Shown in pieces: positions 1 through 6,985 of a stretch of 10,889 nt of DNA; within the stretch, counting starts at the first letter, position 1, and the number at the start of each line of letters is the position of its first letter. The stretch lies in assembly GCA_964591605.1 (NCBI GenBank), contig CAZQEN010000276.1, positions 1 to 10,889 on the forward strand, read 5' to 3'. Below the pieces are notes generated by a model that did not search any database, was not told the DNA's origin, and saw only the letters and a program-made list of their open reading frames with translations. This DNA comes from CAYLLT01 sp964591605 (lineage in GTDB: Bacteria; Planctomycetota; Phycisphaerae; UBA1845; PWPN01). A program made the position numbers and the translations under genes.

Positions 1-1
1 C

Positions 2-754
2 ATGGGCACGATCGTTTTCTGGGGCTCGCCGAAGGGTTTCCGCTCCTGGGACGCGCAGCATCTTGCGGGTTGGAGCCCGGTAGGACACTGCGTGGCGGAC
101 TTCGATCGCGACGGCCATCTCGACATTTTTGCGCCTCACTATCTGGCGGAGATGACACGCGAGCAGATTCCCAGCTACCTCTACTGGGGTGGGCCTGAGG
201 GTTTTTCCTCCACCCGCCGAACCAGCTTTGTCTGCGATTCTGCCCACGATGCGCTGGCGGCGGATTTCGATCGCGACGGCCGCCTGGACCTGGCCGTCTC
301 CTGCCATTCCAGGAACGGCGATCACCACACGAATTCCAAAGTCTTCTACAACGATGGAAAACGCTTTGCGTCGCCGCGCGTCGTCGAACTTCCCACGCAT
401 GGCACACACTGGATGTGGGGCCAGGACATGGGGCACATCGGACATCGCCGATGGGAGCAGGTTTACGAGTCTTCGGTTCATGCCCTCACCGGTGCGACGC
501 GTGCCGGCTTCCTGGAGCACGCGGCCGACGAGCCGCCGGGCGGCCATCTGCGGTTCTTCGTCCGCTCGGCCGGCCGGCAATCGGAAATCAGCGATCGTGA
601 GTGGAAGCCGGTCGATCAGGGCGAGTTCGCCCTTGCCGCGGACGATCGGTTTGTTCAGTACCGGGCCGTGTTTCACTCCGACAACGGTGATCGGTTCGCC
701 GTGCTGGATCGGGTCACCATCCGGTTTCATGAATCCCGGCCTGCCAGGCGATGA
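2..754 (+). CDS. VCBS/FG-GAP repeat beta-propeller protein, 3' part (5' end outside window)
   Basis: The last 250 or so codons of a repeat protein. The frame is already open at base 2, so the methionine there is probably internal and the true start lies upstream. Two calcium-loop motifs of the DxDxDGxxD type are visible at residues 33-41 (DFDRDGHLD) and 89-97 (DFDRDGRLD). Each is associated with a strand pair such as YLYWGGPEGF, the signature of VCBS/FG-GAP propeller blades. Residues about 180-243 look like a separate C-terminal beta-sandwich: the pattern RFFVRSA...W...FVQYRAVF...VLDRVTIRF resembles the domain that often caps secreted propeller proteins. Such proteins are normally exported or surface-bound and serve in binding rather than catalysis; no catalytic motif is visible. 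It leads the left-hand unit, 24 bases ahead of the oxidoreductase gene. A signal peptide cannot be assessed because the N-terminus is missing. Confidence 0.85.
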   Translation: MGTIVFWGSPKGFRSWDAQHLAGWSPVGHCVADFDRDGHLDIFAPHYLAEMTREQIPSYLYWGGPEGFSSTRRTSFVCDSAHDALAADFDRDGRLDLAVSCHSRNGDHHTNSKVFYNDGKRFASPRVVELPTHGTHWMWGQDMGHIGHRRWEQVYESSVHALTGATRAGFLEHAADEPPGGHLRFFVRSAGRQSEISDREWKPVDQGEFALAADDRFVQYRAVFHSDNGDRFAVLDRVTIRFHESRPARR

Positions 755-778
755 TGCAACCATCGCGAGGACATTGAC

Positions 779-1852
779 ATGAGCGGCGGGGTGATTCGCG
801 TGGGCATCGTCGGTCTGGGGCGCAACACGCGCGAGCGGCACGTCCCCGGCCTGCGGGCATGCGAAGGCGTCGAGATCACGGCCGTCTGCAACCGCAGCCC
901 GGAGTCGACGCGGGCCGCGGCCCGTGAATTTTCCATCCCGCTCACCTTCGACCGCTGGCAGGACCTGGTGACGAGTCCGCAGGTCGACGCGGTGGTCATC
1001 GGCACCTGGCCGTATCTGCACTGCCCGATCACGCTGGCCGCGCTGGACGCCGGCAAGCACGTCCTGACCGAAGCGCGGATGGCCATGAATGCCGACGAAG
1101 CGCGGCGGATGTTCGAGGCCGCCCGTCGCCAACCGCAGTTGGTGACGCAGATCGTCCCCAGCCCCTACGGGTTGGACGCGGATCTCGTCGTCAAAGACCT
1201 GCTGAGTGAAGGGTTTATGGGCGAACTGCGGGAAGTGGTCGTGCTGGGGGCGGGCGATCAGTTTGCCGAGTCGGATCGCCCGCTGCACTGGCGGCAGCGC
1301 GCCGACCTGAGCGGTCTCAACATGCTTAGTCTGGGCATTCTGCACGAAACGCTCATCCGATGGGTACCCGACCCTCTGGCCGTCCACGCTCAGGCGCAGA
1401 CGTTCACCTCTGAGCGACCTGATCCAGGGTCGGTCCGGCTTCGGCGGGTCGAGACGCCGGACTGCCTGCACGTGCTCACGCAAATAGGTCAGCGGGCGCG
1501 GGGCCTCTACTGGCTGAGCGCCGCCGCGCGCTTTGCCCCGGCCGAGCAGATTCATCTGTACGGAAGCGAAGGAACATTGAAGTACACCTATTCGTCACGG
1601 GACCGCCTGTTCGGCGCGAGAAGGGGTGAAATAAGCCTGCGCGAGATTCCGATCCCCGCGGACAAAACGAGGGGATGGCACGTCGAAGCGGACTTCATCG
1701 AGGCGATCTGTGGAGGTGGAAATATCAAGTACACCACTTTCGCCGACGGCCTCCGCTACATGACGTTCACGGAGGCGGTGGCCGAGAGCATTCGGACCGG
1801 GCAAACTACGCGGCTGGATGGCGGTGCGGCCTGTGCCGGCCAGCCGGGTTAA
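779..1852 (+). CDS. Gfo/Idh/MocA-family oxidoreductase with altered active-site motif
   Basis: A 357-residue protein of normal length for the family. The N-terminal Rossmann fold is clear: strand VIRVGIVGLGR with glycines at 9, 12 and 14 for NAD(P) binding, then ITAVCNRSPE (acidic/polar tip), AVVIGTWPYLHCPITLAALDAGKHVLTE near residues 71-98. The C-terminal half has the alpha/beta substrate domain, with GSEGTLKY-type strands near 272 and a final EA...TGQTTRL segment typical of these enzymes. Members usually oxidise or reduce a sugar or sugar-derivative hydroxyl. Here the usual EKP triad (its Lys is a key catalytic residue) reads E98-A99-R100, and the usual D-x-G-x-H signature is replaced by LSLGILHET with H189. 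Either a different chemistry or a binding/regulatory role is possible. The ATG at 779 follows a GCGAGG purine stretch at a usable distance. It is probably co-transcribed with the PHP gene 12 bases downstream. Family assignment is firm; substrate is unknown. Confidence 0.92.
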   Translation: MSGGVIRVGIVGLGRNTRERHVPGLRACEGVEITAVCNRSPESTRAAAREFSIPLTFDRWQDLVTSPQVDAVVIGTWPYLHCPITLAALDAGKHVLTEARMAMNADEARRMFEAARRQPQLVTQIVPSPYGLDADLVVKDLLSEGFMGELREVVVLGAGDQFAESDRPLHWRQRADLSGLNMLSLGILHETLIRWVPDPLAVHAQAQTFTSERPDPGSVRLRRVETPDCLHVLTQIGQRARGLYWLSAAARFAPAEQIHLYGSEGTLKYTYSSRDRLFGARRGEISLREIPIPADKTRGWHVEADFIEAICGGGNIKYTTFADGLRYMTFTEAVAESIRTGQTTRLDGGAACAGQPG

Positions 1853-1864
1853 ACGCGGGTCACT

Positions 1865-3127
1865 ATGACCATGACAGACGAACCGCACTGGTTCAAGGGC
1901 AACCTGCACACACACTCCTTCTGGAGTGACGGTCACGACTTCCCGGAGATGATCGCCGACTGGTACAAGCGCAGCGGCTATCACTTCCTCGCCTTCACGG
2001 AGCACAACCAGCTTCAGGAGGGTGAGCGCTGGCTGCGCTGCGATCCGCAGACGGACGAGGGCCGCAGCATCGTGCAGGGCGACCTGCTCGCACTGTACGT
2101 CGCGCGATTCGGTGAGGACTGGGTCCGCCGTCGGCGGCGGGAGGGCTGCGACGAAGTCAAGCTGCAACTGCTCTCCGAGTACCGGCATCTCCTGGAGGAG
2201 CCGGAGCGGTTTCTGCTCATGAACGGGGAAGAGATCACGGCCGGCTGGGGTGCGGGCACGCTGGAAGAGACCCATTGGATCAATGCCTTCAACCTGCCGC
2301 ACGCGGTCCCGCCTCAATATGCCCCGACCAGCGTGGACGCCATGGGCACCACGCTCGAACGCTGCCAGGAGCTCGCGCGGCGCAACGGCCGGGAGACGCT
2401 TGTCTCGCTCAATCACCCCAACTGGAGGTGGAACGCGCGGGCGGAGGACATCGCGGCCTGCAGGCCACTGGAGTGCATGGAGATTCACACCGCGCTCAAC
2501 TCGTGCCGCAACGCGGGAGACGAGCTGCGGGCCTCCACCGAGCGGATCTGGGACATCGTGCTCACGCTGCGGCTGGGGGAAATGGGCGCCCCGCGCGTAC
2601 TCGGCCTCGTGACCGACGATGCGCACGCTTATACCGCCGACCACCACCTGATGGGGAACAAGGCCATGCCGGGCCGGGCATGGATCATGGTCCGCTCGCC
2701 AAGGTTGAGTCCGGCCTCCATACTCCGCGCGATCCGGTGCGGCGACTTCTACGGCAGCAGCGGTGTGTCGCTCGAAGCGCTCAGCATCGACGCGCGCGGG
2801 ATACGATTTCAGATCCATGCCGCAGACGGAGTCCGTTACGGCACTCGCTTCGTCGGCACGCGCCGGGGATACGACCGCTCACGCAGCCCGGTTCGGGACG
2901 CGGACGGCAGCCCGCTGCGCACCACGGCCCGCTTCAGCGCCGACGTGGGCGCAACGCTGCATGAGACCGACAGTCTCGCCCCAGGCTATGAGTTTGCCGG
3001 TGACGAGTTGTACGTCCGCGCGGTTGTCACGTCAGACGCCGTGCATCCGAATCCTTCACATGACGGCCAGTATCAGCAGGCGTGGACCCAGCCGGTAATC
3101 GGGCCGGCCGCGGCGAGCCGGGCCTGA
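1865..3127 (+). CDS. PHP-domain metal-dependent hydrolase
   Basis: A 420-residue protein that opens with the PHP (polymerase and histidinol phosphatase) metal-binding motif: NLHTHSFWSDGH with H15, H17 and D22. Further ligands follow in the expected order: FTEHN (E46, H47), MNGEEIT (E122/E123), LPH (H146), SLNHPNW (H184) and LVTDDAH (D251/D252, H254). The full ligand set suggests an active di- or trinuclear metal site for phosphoester or related hydrolysis. Residues about 270-305 (RAWIMVRSPRL...GDFYGSSG) match the end of the barrel in standalone PHP proteins. About 110 residues beyond that form a beta-rich tail of unknown role. No signal peptide is seen, so it is probably cytoplasmic. A second ATG lies two codons downstream (1871), and neither has a strong ribosome-binding site; a GCGGGT stretch precedes the first. 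The 12-base gap to the oxidoreductase gene suggests coupled expression. Substrate cannot be told from sequence. Confidence 0.9.
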   Translation: MTMTDEPHWFKGNLHTHSFWSDGHDFPEMIADWYKRSGYHFLAFTEHNQLQEGERWLRCDPQTDEGRSIVQGDLLALYVARFGEDWVRRRRREGCDEVKLQLLSEYRHLLEEPERFLLMNGEEITAGWGAGTLEETHWINAFNLPHAVPPQYAPTSVDAMGTTLERCQELARRNGRETLVSLNHPNWRWNARAEDIAACRPLECMEIHTALNSCRNAGDELRASTERIWDIVLTLRLGEMGAPRVLGLVTDDAHAYTADHHLMGNKAMPGRAWIMVRSPRLSPASILRAIRCGDFYGSSGVSLEALSIDARGIRFQIHAADGVRYGTRFVGTRRGYDRSRSPVRDADGSPLRTTARFSADVGATLHETDSLAPGYEFAGDELYVRAVVTSDAVHPNPSHDGQYQQAWTQPVIGPAAASRA

Positions 3128-3156
3128 AGATACCGTTTGTGCCGCGGACCGTCTGG

Positions 3157-4077
3157 TTACAGGATCTCACACTTCACGAGAAGCTCGCGGACGCGGTCCA
3201 TCTTCTCGTCCGGCATGGGCGCGAATGGCGGCGAGACGGTGCGGCCGGCGATACCCATGACCTGCAAAGCGGCCTTCAGCCCGGCGAAGAACGAGCCGTC
3301 CGTGGGACCGCTCTTGATCTCGAAAACCGCCAGCAGCTCGTGAATGCGTCGCTGCAGCGCCTTGACGCGCGAGATGTCACCCCCGCGAGCGGCCTCGTAC
3401 AGATCGACGAACAACCGGGGCGCAATGTTGGCGAGGGCGGCCACCAGGCCGTGCCCGCCCAGTAATACGCTGGCCCCCGCAAGGCGCTCGTCTCCCTGCA
3501 GCAGCCGCCAGCCGCCCGACTCCGCCGAGGCTGCAAACTGCTCAAAACGAATGAAGTCCCCGCTGCTGTCCTTGATCCCCAGGATGCCTGCCTGCGCAGC
3601 GATTCGCGACAATACCTGTGTGGGCAGCTTGACCCGCGTGCAAGCGGGATTGTCATAGATGAGGATGGGAAGCGGCGAATCGCGGACGATACGGTCGAAA
3701 TAGGCCTCGGCCTCCTGTTCATCCACGCAGAAGTAGAACGGCAGCAGGACAAACGCGCCGTTCGCGCCGAGCTCAGCGGCGCGGTCCAGACTCGCCAGGA
3801 CGGTCCGCAGGTTGTTGTCGGCGACGCCGACAATCACCGGCACGCGGCCCGCCGTGCCCCGCACCGCCACGTCGATCACGTGGTCACGCTGGACTGGAGA
3901 CAGCGCGGTGAACTCGCCGGTCGAACCCAGCAGCCACAGGCCGTGCACCCCGCCAGCCAGGACACGGTCCACCAGGCGTTCGAGGGCGGGGACATCCACG
4001 TCGTATCCAGACGTGAGCGGCGTGAGCAGAGCGGGCAGAACCCCCCTCACATCAACGGATCCGTTGAATTGGGCCAC
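3157..4077 (-). CDS. Dihydrodipicolinate synthase/N-acetylneuraminate lyase family aldolase (canonical active site)
   Basis: A class I (Schiff-base) lyase of the DapA/NanA superfamily, 306 residues, the normal size. The family signatures are intact: GSTGE at residues 51-55 (binds the alpha-keto carboxylate), YDNP at 141-144 with the proton-relay tyrosine Y141, and GIKDSSGD at 167-174 with the Schiff-base lysine K169. GLVAALANIAP near 210-220 completes the barrel. Such enzymes add or split pyruvate, or dehydrate sugar acids to keto acids. I start it at the GTG at 4077 because AAGGGGAG lies 9 bases upstream and the barrel begins a dozen residues later. The frame stays open 64 codons further upstream, but that stretch is arginine/serine-rich, has no family similarity and would overlap the neighbouring gene. 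It is the last gene of the minus-strand operon, 104 bases after the racemase-family gene. True lysine-biosynthesis DapA is unlikely given the catabolic neighbours; a keto-sugar-acid aldolase or dehydratase fits better (inference). Confidence 0.92.
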   Translation of the reverse strand: MAQFNGSVDVRGVLPALLTPLTSGYDVDVPALERLVDRVLAGGVHGLWLLGSTGEFTALSPVQRDHVIDVAVRGTAGRVPVIVGVADNNLRTVLASLDRAAELGANGAFVLLPFYFCVDEQEAEAYFDRIVRDSPLPILIYDNPACTRVKLPTQVLSRIAAQAGILGIKDSSGDFIRFEQFAASAESGGWRLLQGDERLAGASVLLGGHGLVAALANIAPRLFVDLYEAARGGDISRVKALQRRIHELLAVFEIKSGPTDGSFFAGLKAALQVMGIAGRTVSPPFAPMPDEKMDRVRELLVKCEIL

Positions 4078-4086
4078 AGTAGAGAA

Positions 4087-4094
4087 CTCCCCTT
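4087..4094 (-). promoter_or_regulatory. Ribosome-binding site of the canonical aldolase gene
   Basis: On the minus strand the sequence AAGGGGAG lies 9 bases before the GTG at 4077. It is the best Shine-Dalgarno match upstream of this gene and fixes the GTG as the start in place of more distal in-frame ATGs. Confidence 0.75.
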
Positions 4095-4099
4095 GTTTT

Positions 4100-4115
4100 C
4101 TGGAGCGATCTCCAG
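4100..4115 (-). other. Small perfect hairpin upstream of the aldolase ribosome-binding site
   Basis: CTGGAG and CTCCAG (6-base-pair stem, 4-base loop) sit 5 bases upstream of the AAGGGGAG ribosome-binding site, in the 104-base gap between the racemase-family and aldolase genes. No U-run follows it in either direction, so it is not a classical intrinsic terminator. It could be an mRNA-processing or stability element, or chance. The pairing is seen directly; a function is not. Confidence 0.35.
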
Positions 4116-4181
4116 GCGGTCGCGACACCGATGGTGTTCGCCTCCGGGCACGTCCTGAAGCCGATGCTTGCGGGCCGGCAG

Positions 4182-4919
4182 TCATGCAGACTTCAACAGC
4201 GCGCCCCTTCCGACCACCCATGGGGCAACACCCAGCATCCTGCACGCATGCCAGGTGGTCACTTGGCATGCCGTCAGCACGGGCTTGCCCATTGTGGCCT
4301 CAAGATCATTCAGAAGGTGGGCGAGCTTCTGGCCGGTGCAGCCGACGAAGATGGCCTCCGCCTCGGCACAGTCAACCGATTCCACCAGTTCCTTCATCGA
4401 CTGCGGCTCCACCCGCGAGTGGGCCTGCTCGAGCCGGAGGGAATCATGGCCGACCACCCGGATTCCATGTGCCTCGATGAACGAGACGAACCGCTCCTGC
4501 ACGTCGGACAGGTACGGGCTCGCCAGCGCCACGCGCTGGATGTTCAGATGGCGCAGGGCAGCGATCATGCCTGTACTGGTGGTGGTGGCGGGCTTGCCTG
4601 TGGCGTGCGTGATCCGCTGGGCGATGTCCAGGTCGCCGCCCGGGCCGCGTGCGAAGCTGACCGTCGTGCAGTAGTAGGCGTAGGTGTCGGGCCGGTAGCG
4701 GGACAGTCGCCGGGCTGCTTCCTCGATCTCTCCGTTTTCTGCCAGGCGGATGCCCTGTTGGAGCGTGTTCGGTTCCGCAGCAACATACGTGCCAGCCGAA
4801 ATGATCTGGACGCCTCGAGGCAGAAACCGGCAGAACTCCTCAACCATCTGCGCCGCCTCGCAGTCGACCCAGGCGTCATCGGCGTAGATCGCTCCGATGG
4901 TCTTCATCGCTTCCTGCAT
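4182..4919 (-). CDS. Asp/Glu racemase superfamily protein (maleate isomerase / arylmalonate decarboxylase-like)
   Basis: A 245-residue protein of the two-cysteine Asp/Glu/hydantoin racemase superfamily, which includes maleate cis-trans isomerase and arylmalonate decarboxylase. The two active-site cysteines are in place: C84 in YYCTTVSFARG, which matches the Y-x-CT-x-x-SF pattern of the maleate isomerase/decarboxylase branch, and C194 in IFVGCTG. The repeat architecture is clear (TGKPATTTSTG near 107-117; RVALASPYLSDVQERF near 129-144; GKPVLTACQVTTWHACRMLG near 211-230). The stretch usually ending in SNQ reads ACQ here. No membrane or export signal is seen, so it should act in the cytoplasm. 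I chose the ATG at 4919, preceded by GAAGAG about 7 bases upstream. A TTG at 4934 would give a TTGA overlap with the aldehyde dehydrogenase stop, and an ATG at 4907 is also possible. Likely reaction: cofactor-free isomerisation, racemisation or decarboxylation of a dicarboxylate. The exact substrate is not deducible. Confidence 0.88.
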   Translation of the reverse strand: MQEAMKTIGAIYADDAWVDCEAAQMVEEFCRFLPRGVQIISAGTYVAAEPNTLQQGIRLAENGEIEEAARRLSRYRPDTYAYYCTTVSFARGPGGDLDIAQRITHATGKPATTTSTGMIAALRHLNIQRVALASPYLSDVQERFVSFIEAHGIRVVGHDSLRLEQAHSRVEPQSMKELVESVDCAEAEAIFVGCTGQKLAHLLNDLEATMGKPVLTACQVTTWHACRMLGVAPWVVGRGALLKSA

Positions 4920-4930
4920 GGTGATGCTCT

Positions 4931-6388
4931 TCAAACCGCCGTGTTCACAATGACGTTCTTGAGCTGGCTGTACTCGCGCAGGGCGTCCAGACCGTACTCA
5001 TGGCCGATGCCGCTTCGCTTGAGCCCCCCGAAGGGTGACTGCAGATAAAACTCGTTATACGTGTTGACGTAGACCGTGCCGGCCTGAATCTGGCGCGCGA
5101 GCCGGTGCGCGCTGCCCAGGTCGCGCGTCCAGATGCCCGCCCCCAGTCCATACAGCGTGCCGTTACAGATCGCAATGGCTTCCTCGATCGACCTGTAGCT
5201 GAGCACGCTCAGAACTGGGCCGAACACCTCCTCTTGCGCCACGCTCATCTCGGGGCCTACGTCCGTCAGGATCGTGGGGAGGTAGTAGTTCCCGCGGCTC
5301 AGGCGCGCGTCTTCGGGAGGTGAACCGCCCAGGACGACGCGGCAGCCCTGCTGGATCGCCCCCCTCACGGCGCCCACTACGCGCTCGAGTTGTCTGGGCG
5401 AGATCAGCGGCCCCAGAACGGTCGCGGGATCCAACGGATCGCCCAGCGTGTACTTCGCGGATTCCGCGATGAGCCGGTCCAGCAGATCGTCGTGAAGCTG
5501 TTCGGGCACGAGCAGCCGCGAACCGGCGACGCAGTTCTGGCCGCTCATCAGGTAGATGGCCTGCGCGAGCGCCGGCACAGCCCGCTCGAGGTCGGCATCG
5601 GCCAGCACCAGGTTGGCCGACTTGCCCCCCATTTCCAGGCTCACCCGTTGTGTATGCAGCGCTGCCGTCTGCTGGATCAACTGGCCGGTCTGCACTGAGC
5701 CGGTGAAGCTGATCATGCGCACGAGCGGATGACTGATTAAAGGCATTCCGCTCTCGTCGTCGAGTCCGGTGATGATATTGACCACGCCAGCGGGCAGTCC
5801 CGCCTCGGCAAAGATCGTCCCCAGTTCCAGGCACGAAAGCGGTGCCAGCGGGGAGGGCTTCAGGACACACGTATTGCCTGCGGCCAGCGCGGTCGCGAGC
5901 CGACCGCACGCGATTTCGAGCGGGTCGTTCCAGGGCACAATCACGGCCACCACGCCCAATGGCTCGTAGGAGGTGTAGTCGAGCCGCGTCGGCGAGATGG
6001 GAATCTGCTGGCCCGCCAAGTGGTAGGCGAGCGATGGGTAGAAGTCAAAACACGCCGCCGCCCCCGGCAGGTAGAACCTGCGGACGTCCGAAATGGGATT
6101 GCCCGTATCCTGCGCTTCAAGGCTTGCCAGGGCGTCCAATCGCTCCAAGATACCCCTGGAGACCCGGCGGAGCATCTCAACCCGGGTGGCGACTTCCAGA
6201 TCGCGCCAGGCCGGGTCCGCTCCGGCGCTCGCCGCGGCCTGAACCGCGTCATTCACATCCTCCGCGGAGGCGCGCGGGACTTCCGCCAGAGGTTCGTTGA
6301 TCGCCGGATTCAGAACCGTGTATGTGCGCCCCGTCCGGCCCGCACGCAGCTCACCGTTGATGTAAAGCGACGGCTTGTCCATGACCAC
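4931..6388 (-). CDS. NAD(P)-dependent aldehyde dehydrogenase
   Basis: A 485-residue aldehyde dehydrogenase of standard length with every catalytic feature: PWN with N154, the cofactor-binding KPSP (K177), FTGS at 228-231 in the Rossmann fold, the general base E252 in LEMGGKSANL, the nucleophile C286 in SGQNCVAGSR, and EEVFGP (E387, F389). It oxidises an aldehyde to a carboxylic acid with NAD(P)+ in the cytoplasm. In this operon the aldehyde is plausibly produced by one of the aldolase/lyase gene products or by the decarboxylase/hydrolase (inference). I keep the GTG at 6388 because GGGGA lies 6 bases upstream; an ATG two codons on (6382) is the alternative. Its gene begins 30 bases after the DUF3830 gene, and its stop lies 11 bases before the chosen start of the racemase-family gene. 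Subfamily is uncertain; betaine-aldehyde, lactaldehyde or semialdehyde dehydrogenases all look similar at this level. Confidence 0.95.
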   Translation of the reverse strand: MVMDKPSLYINGELRAGRTGRTYTVLNPAINEPLAEVPRASAEDVNDAVQAAASAGADPAWRDLEVATRVEMLRRVSRGILERLDALASLEAQDTGNPISDVRRFYLPGAAACFDFYPSLAYHLAGQQIPISPTRLDYTSYEPLGVVAVIVPWNDPLEIACGRLATALAAGNTCVLKPSPLAPLSCLELGTIFAEAGLPAGVVNIITGLDDESGMPLISHPLVRMISFTGSVQTGQLIQQTAALHTQRVSLEMGGKSANLVLADADLERAVPALAQAIYLMSGQNCVAGSRLLVPEQLHDDLLDRLIAESAKYTLGDPLDPATVLGPLISPRQLERVVGAVRGAIQQGCRVVLGGSPPEDARLSRGNYYLPTILTDVGPEMSVAQEEVFGPVLSVLSYRSIEEAIAICNGTLYGLGAGIWTRDLGSAHRLARQIQAGTVYVNTYNEFYLQSPFGGLKRSGIGHEYGLDALREYSQLKNVIVNTAV

Positions 6389-6418
6389 ACGCAGTCCCCG
6401 TGTTCCCCATCCGCCGGC

Positions 6419-6949
6419 TCAGGCCTCGGGCAGACCGAGCACCCGCGCCTCGCCGGGTTCGAGTCGCCGGTAGACCAGCCTCTCCCCAACCGCCCCTTCG
6501 TACCACACGCTCTGGCAGGCCTCCGCCATCTCCTCGAGACCGTGCACAACCGTCGCGAAGACATTGCCAGGCATCGGACCTTCGGTCGGCGAGAAGACGA
6601 AGTTGTTGCGGCCGTAGAAGATCGCCAGATCCACGAGGCCCTTCCCGTGAGGGTCCAGATGCATCGCCTGACGCGGCTTGGCAGCGTCAGGGCGGATGTA
6701 GAAGTACACGATGTCCCCGGGGATCGGCATCAGCGTGTGATGTTCGAGCCCCGGCTGCTGGTCGGAAAACACCGGAACCAGTGTGTACACCTCGTTGTTG
6801 GCGTACTTGGCGTGGAACGCGAGGCCCTCTTGAGGCAGGGCACTCCAGACCAGCTCGCACGTCCTGGGAGCTTTCTCGTCGAGCAGCCGCGAGATGCAGC
6901 GCACCTGCCGCTTCGTGAAGGCGATTTCCATGTATCGAGGCCTTCCCAT
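6419..6949 (-). CDS. DUF3830 family protein
   Basis: A 176-residue soluble protein that I assign to DUF3830. The evidence is its size and the pattern KYANNEVYTLVP near residues 48-59, PIPGDIVYFYIRP near 75-87, and a late glycine-rich AIFYGRNNF...GPMPGNVFATV stretch. I recall the family as having a compact cyclophilin-like beta-barrel and no established biochemical role; it tends to turn up beside small-acid catabolic genes. No export signal or membrane segment is seen. The ATG at 6949 is well supported: AGAGGA lies 6 bases upstream. A second ATG (6931) begins the conserved region. It lies 36 bases after the amidohydrolase gene and 30 before the aldehyde dehydrogenase gene, so it is embedded in the operon and probably binds or converts the same substrate or an intermediate (inference). 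Confidence 0.72.
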   Translation of the reverse strand: MGRPRYMEIAFTKRQVRCISRLLDEKAPRTCELVWSALPQEGLAFHAKYANNEVYTLVPVFSDQQPGLEHHTLMPIPGDIVYFYIRPDAAKPRQAMHLDPHGKGLVDLAIFYGRNNFVFSPTEGPMPGNVFATVVHGLEEMAEACQSVWYEGAVGERLVYRRLEPGEARVLGLPEA

Positions 6950-6985
6950 GGTTGTTCCTCTCTCGTGAGATTGATTGGTGATGCA

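Noticed and set aside
1595..2818. A 407-codon open frame on the minus strand opposite the oxidoreductase and PHP genes
   Set aside because: It is antisense to two genes with clear domain motifs; its composition is arginine/valine-rich with no recognisable domain, as expected for a mirror frame in GC-biased DNA.
3157..4077. Calling this gene dapA of lysine biosynthesis
   Set aside because: The active-site motifs are shared across the superfamily, and the neighbours are catabolic, not lysine-pathway genes.
4078..4269. N-terminal extension of 64 codons on the canonical aldolase
   Set aside because: It is arginine/serine-rich and unlike the family, would overlap the racemase-family gene by about 88 bases, and the GTG at 4077 has a much better ribosome-binding site.
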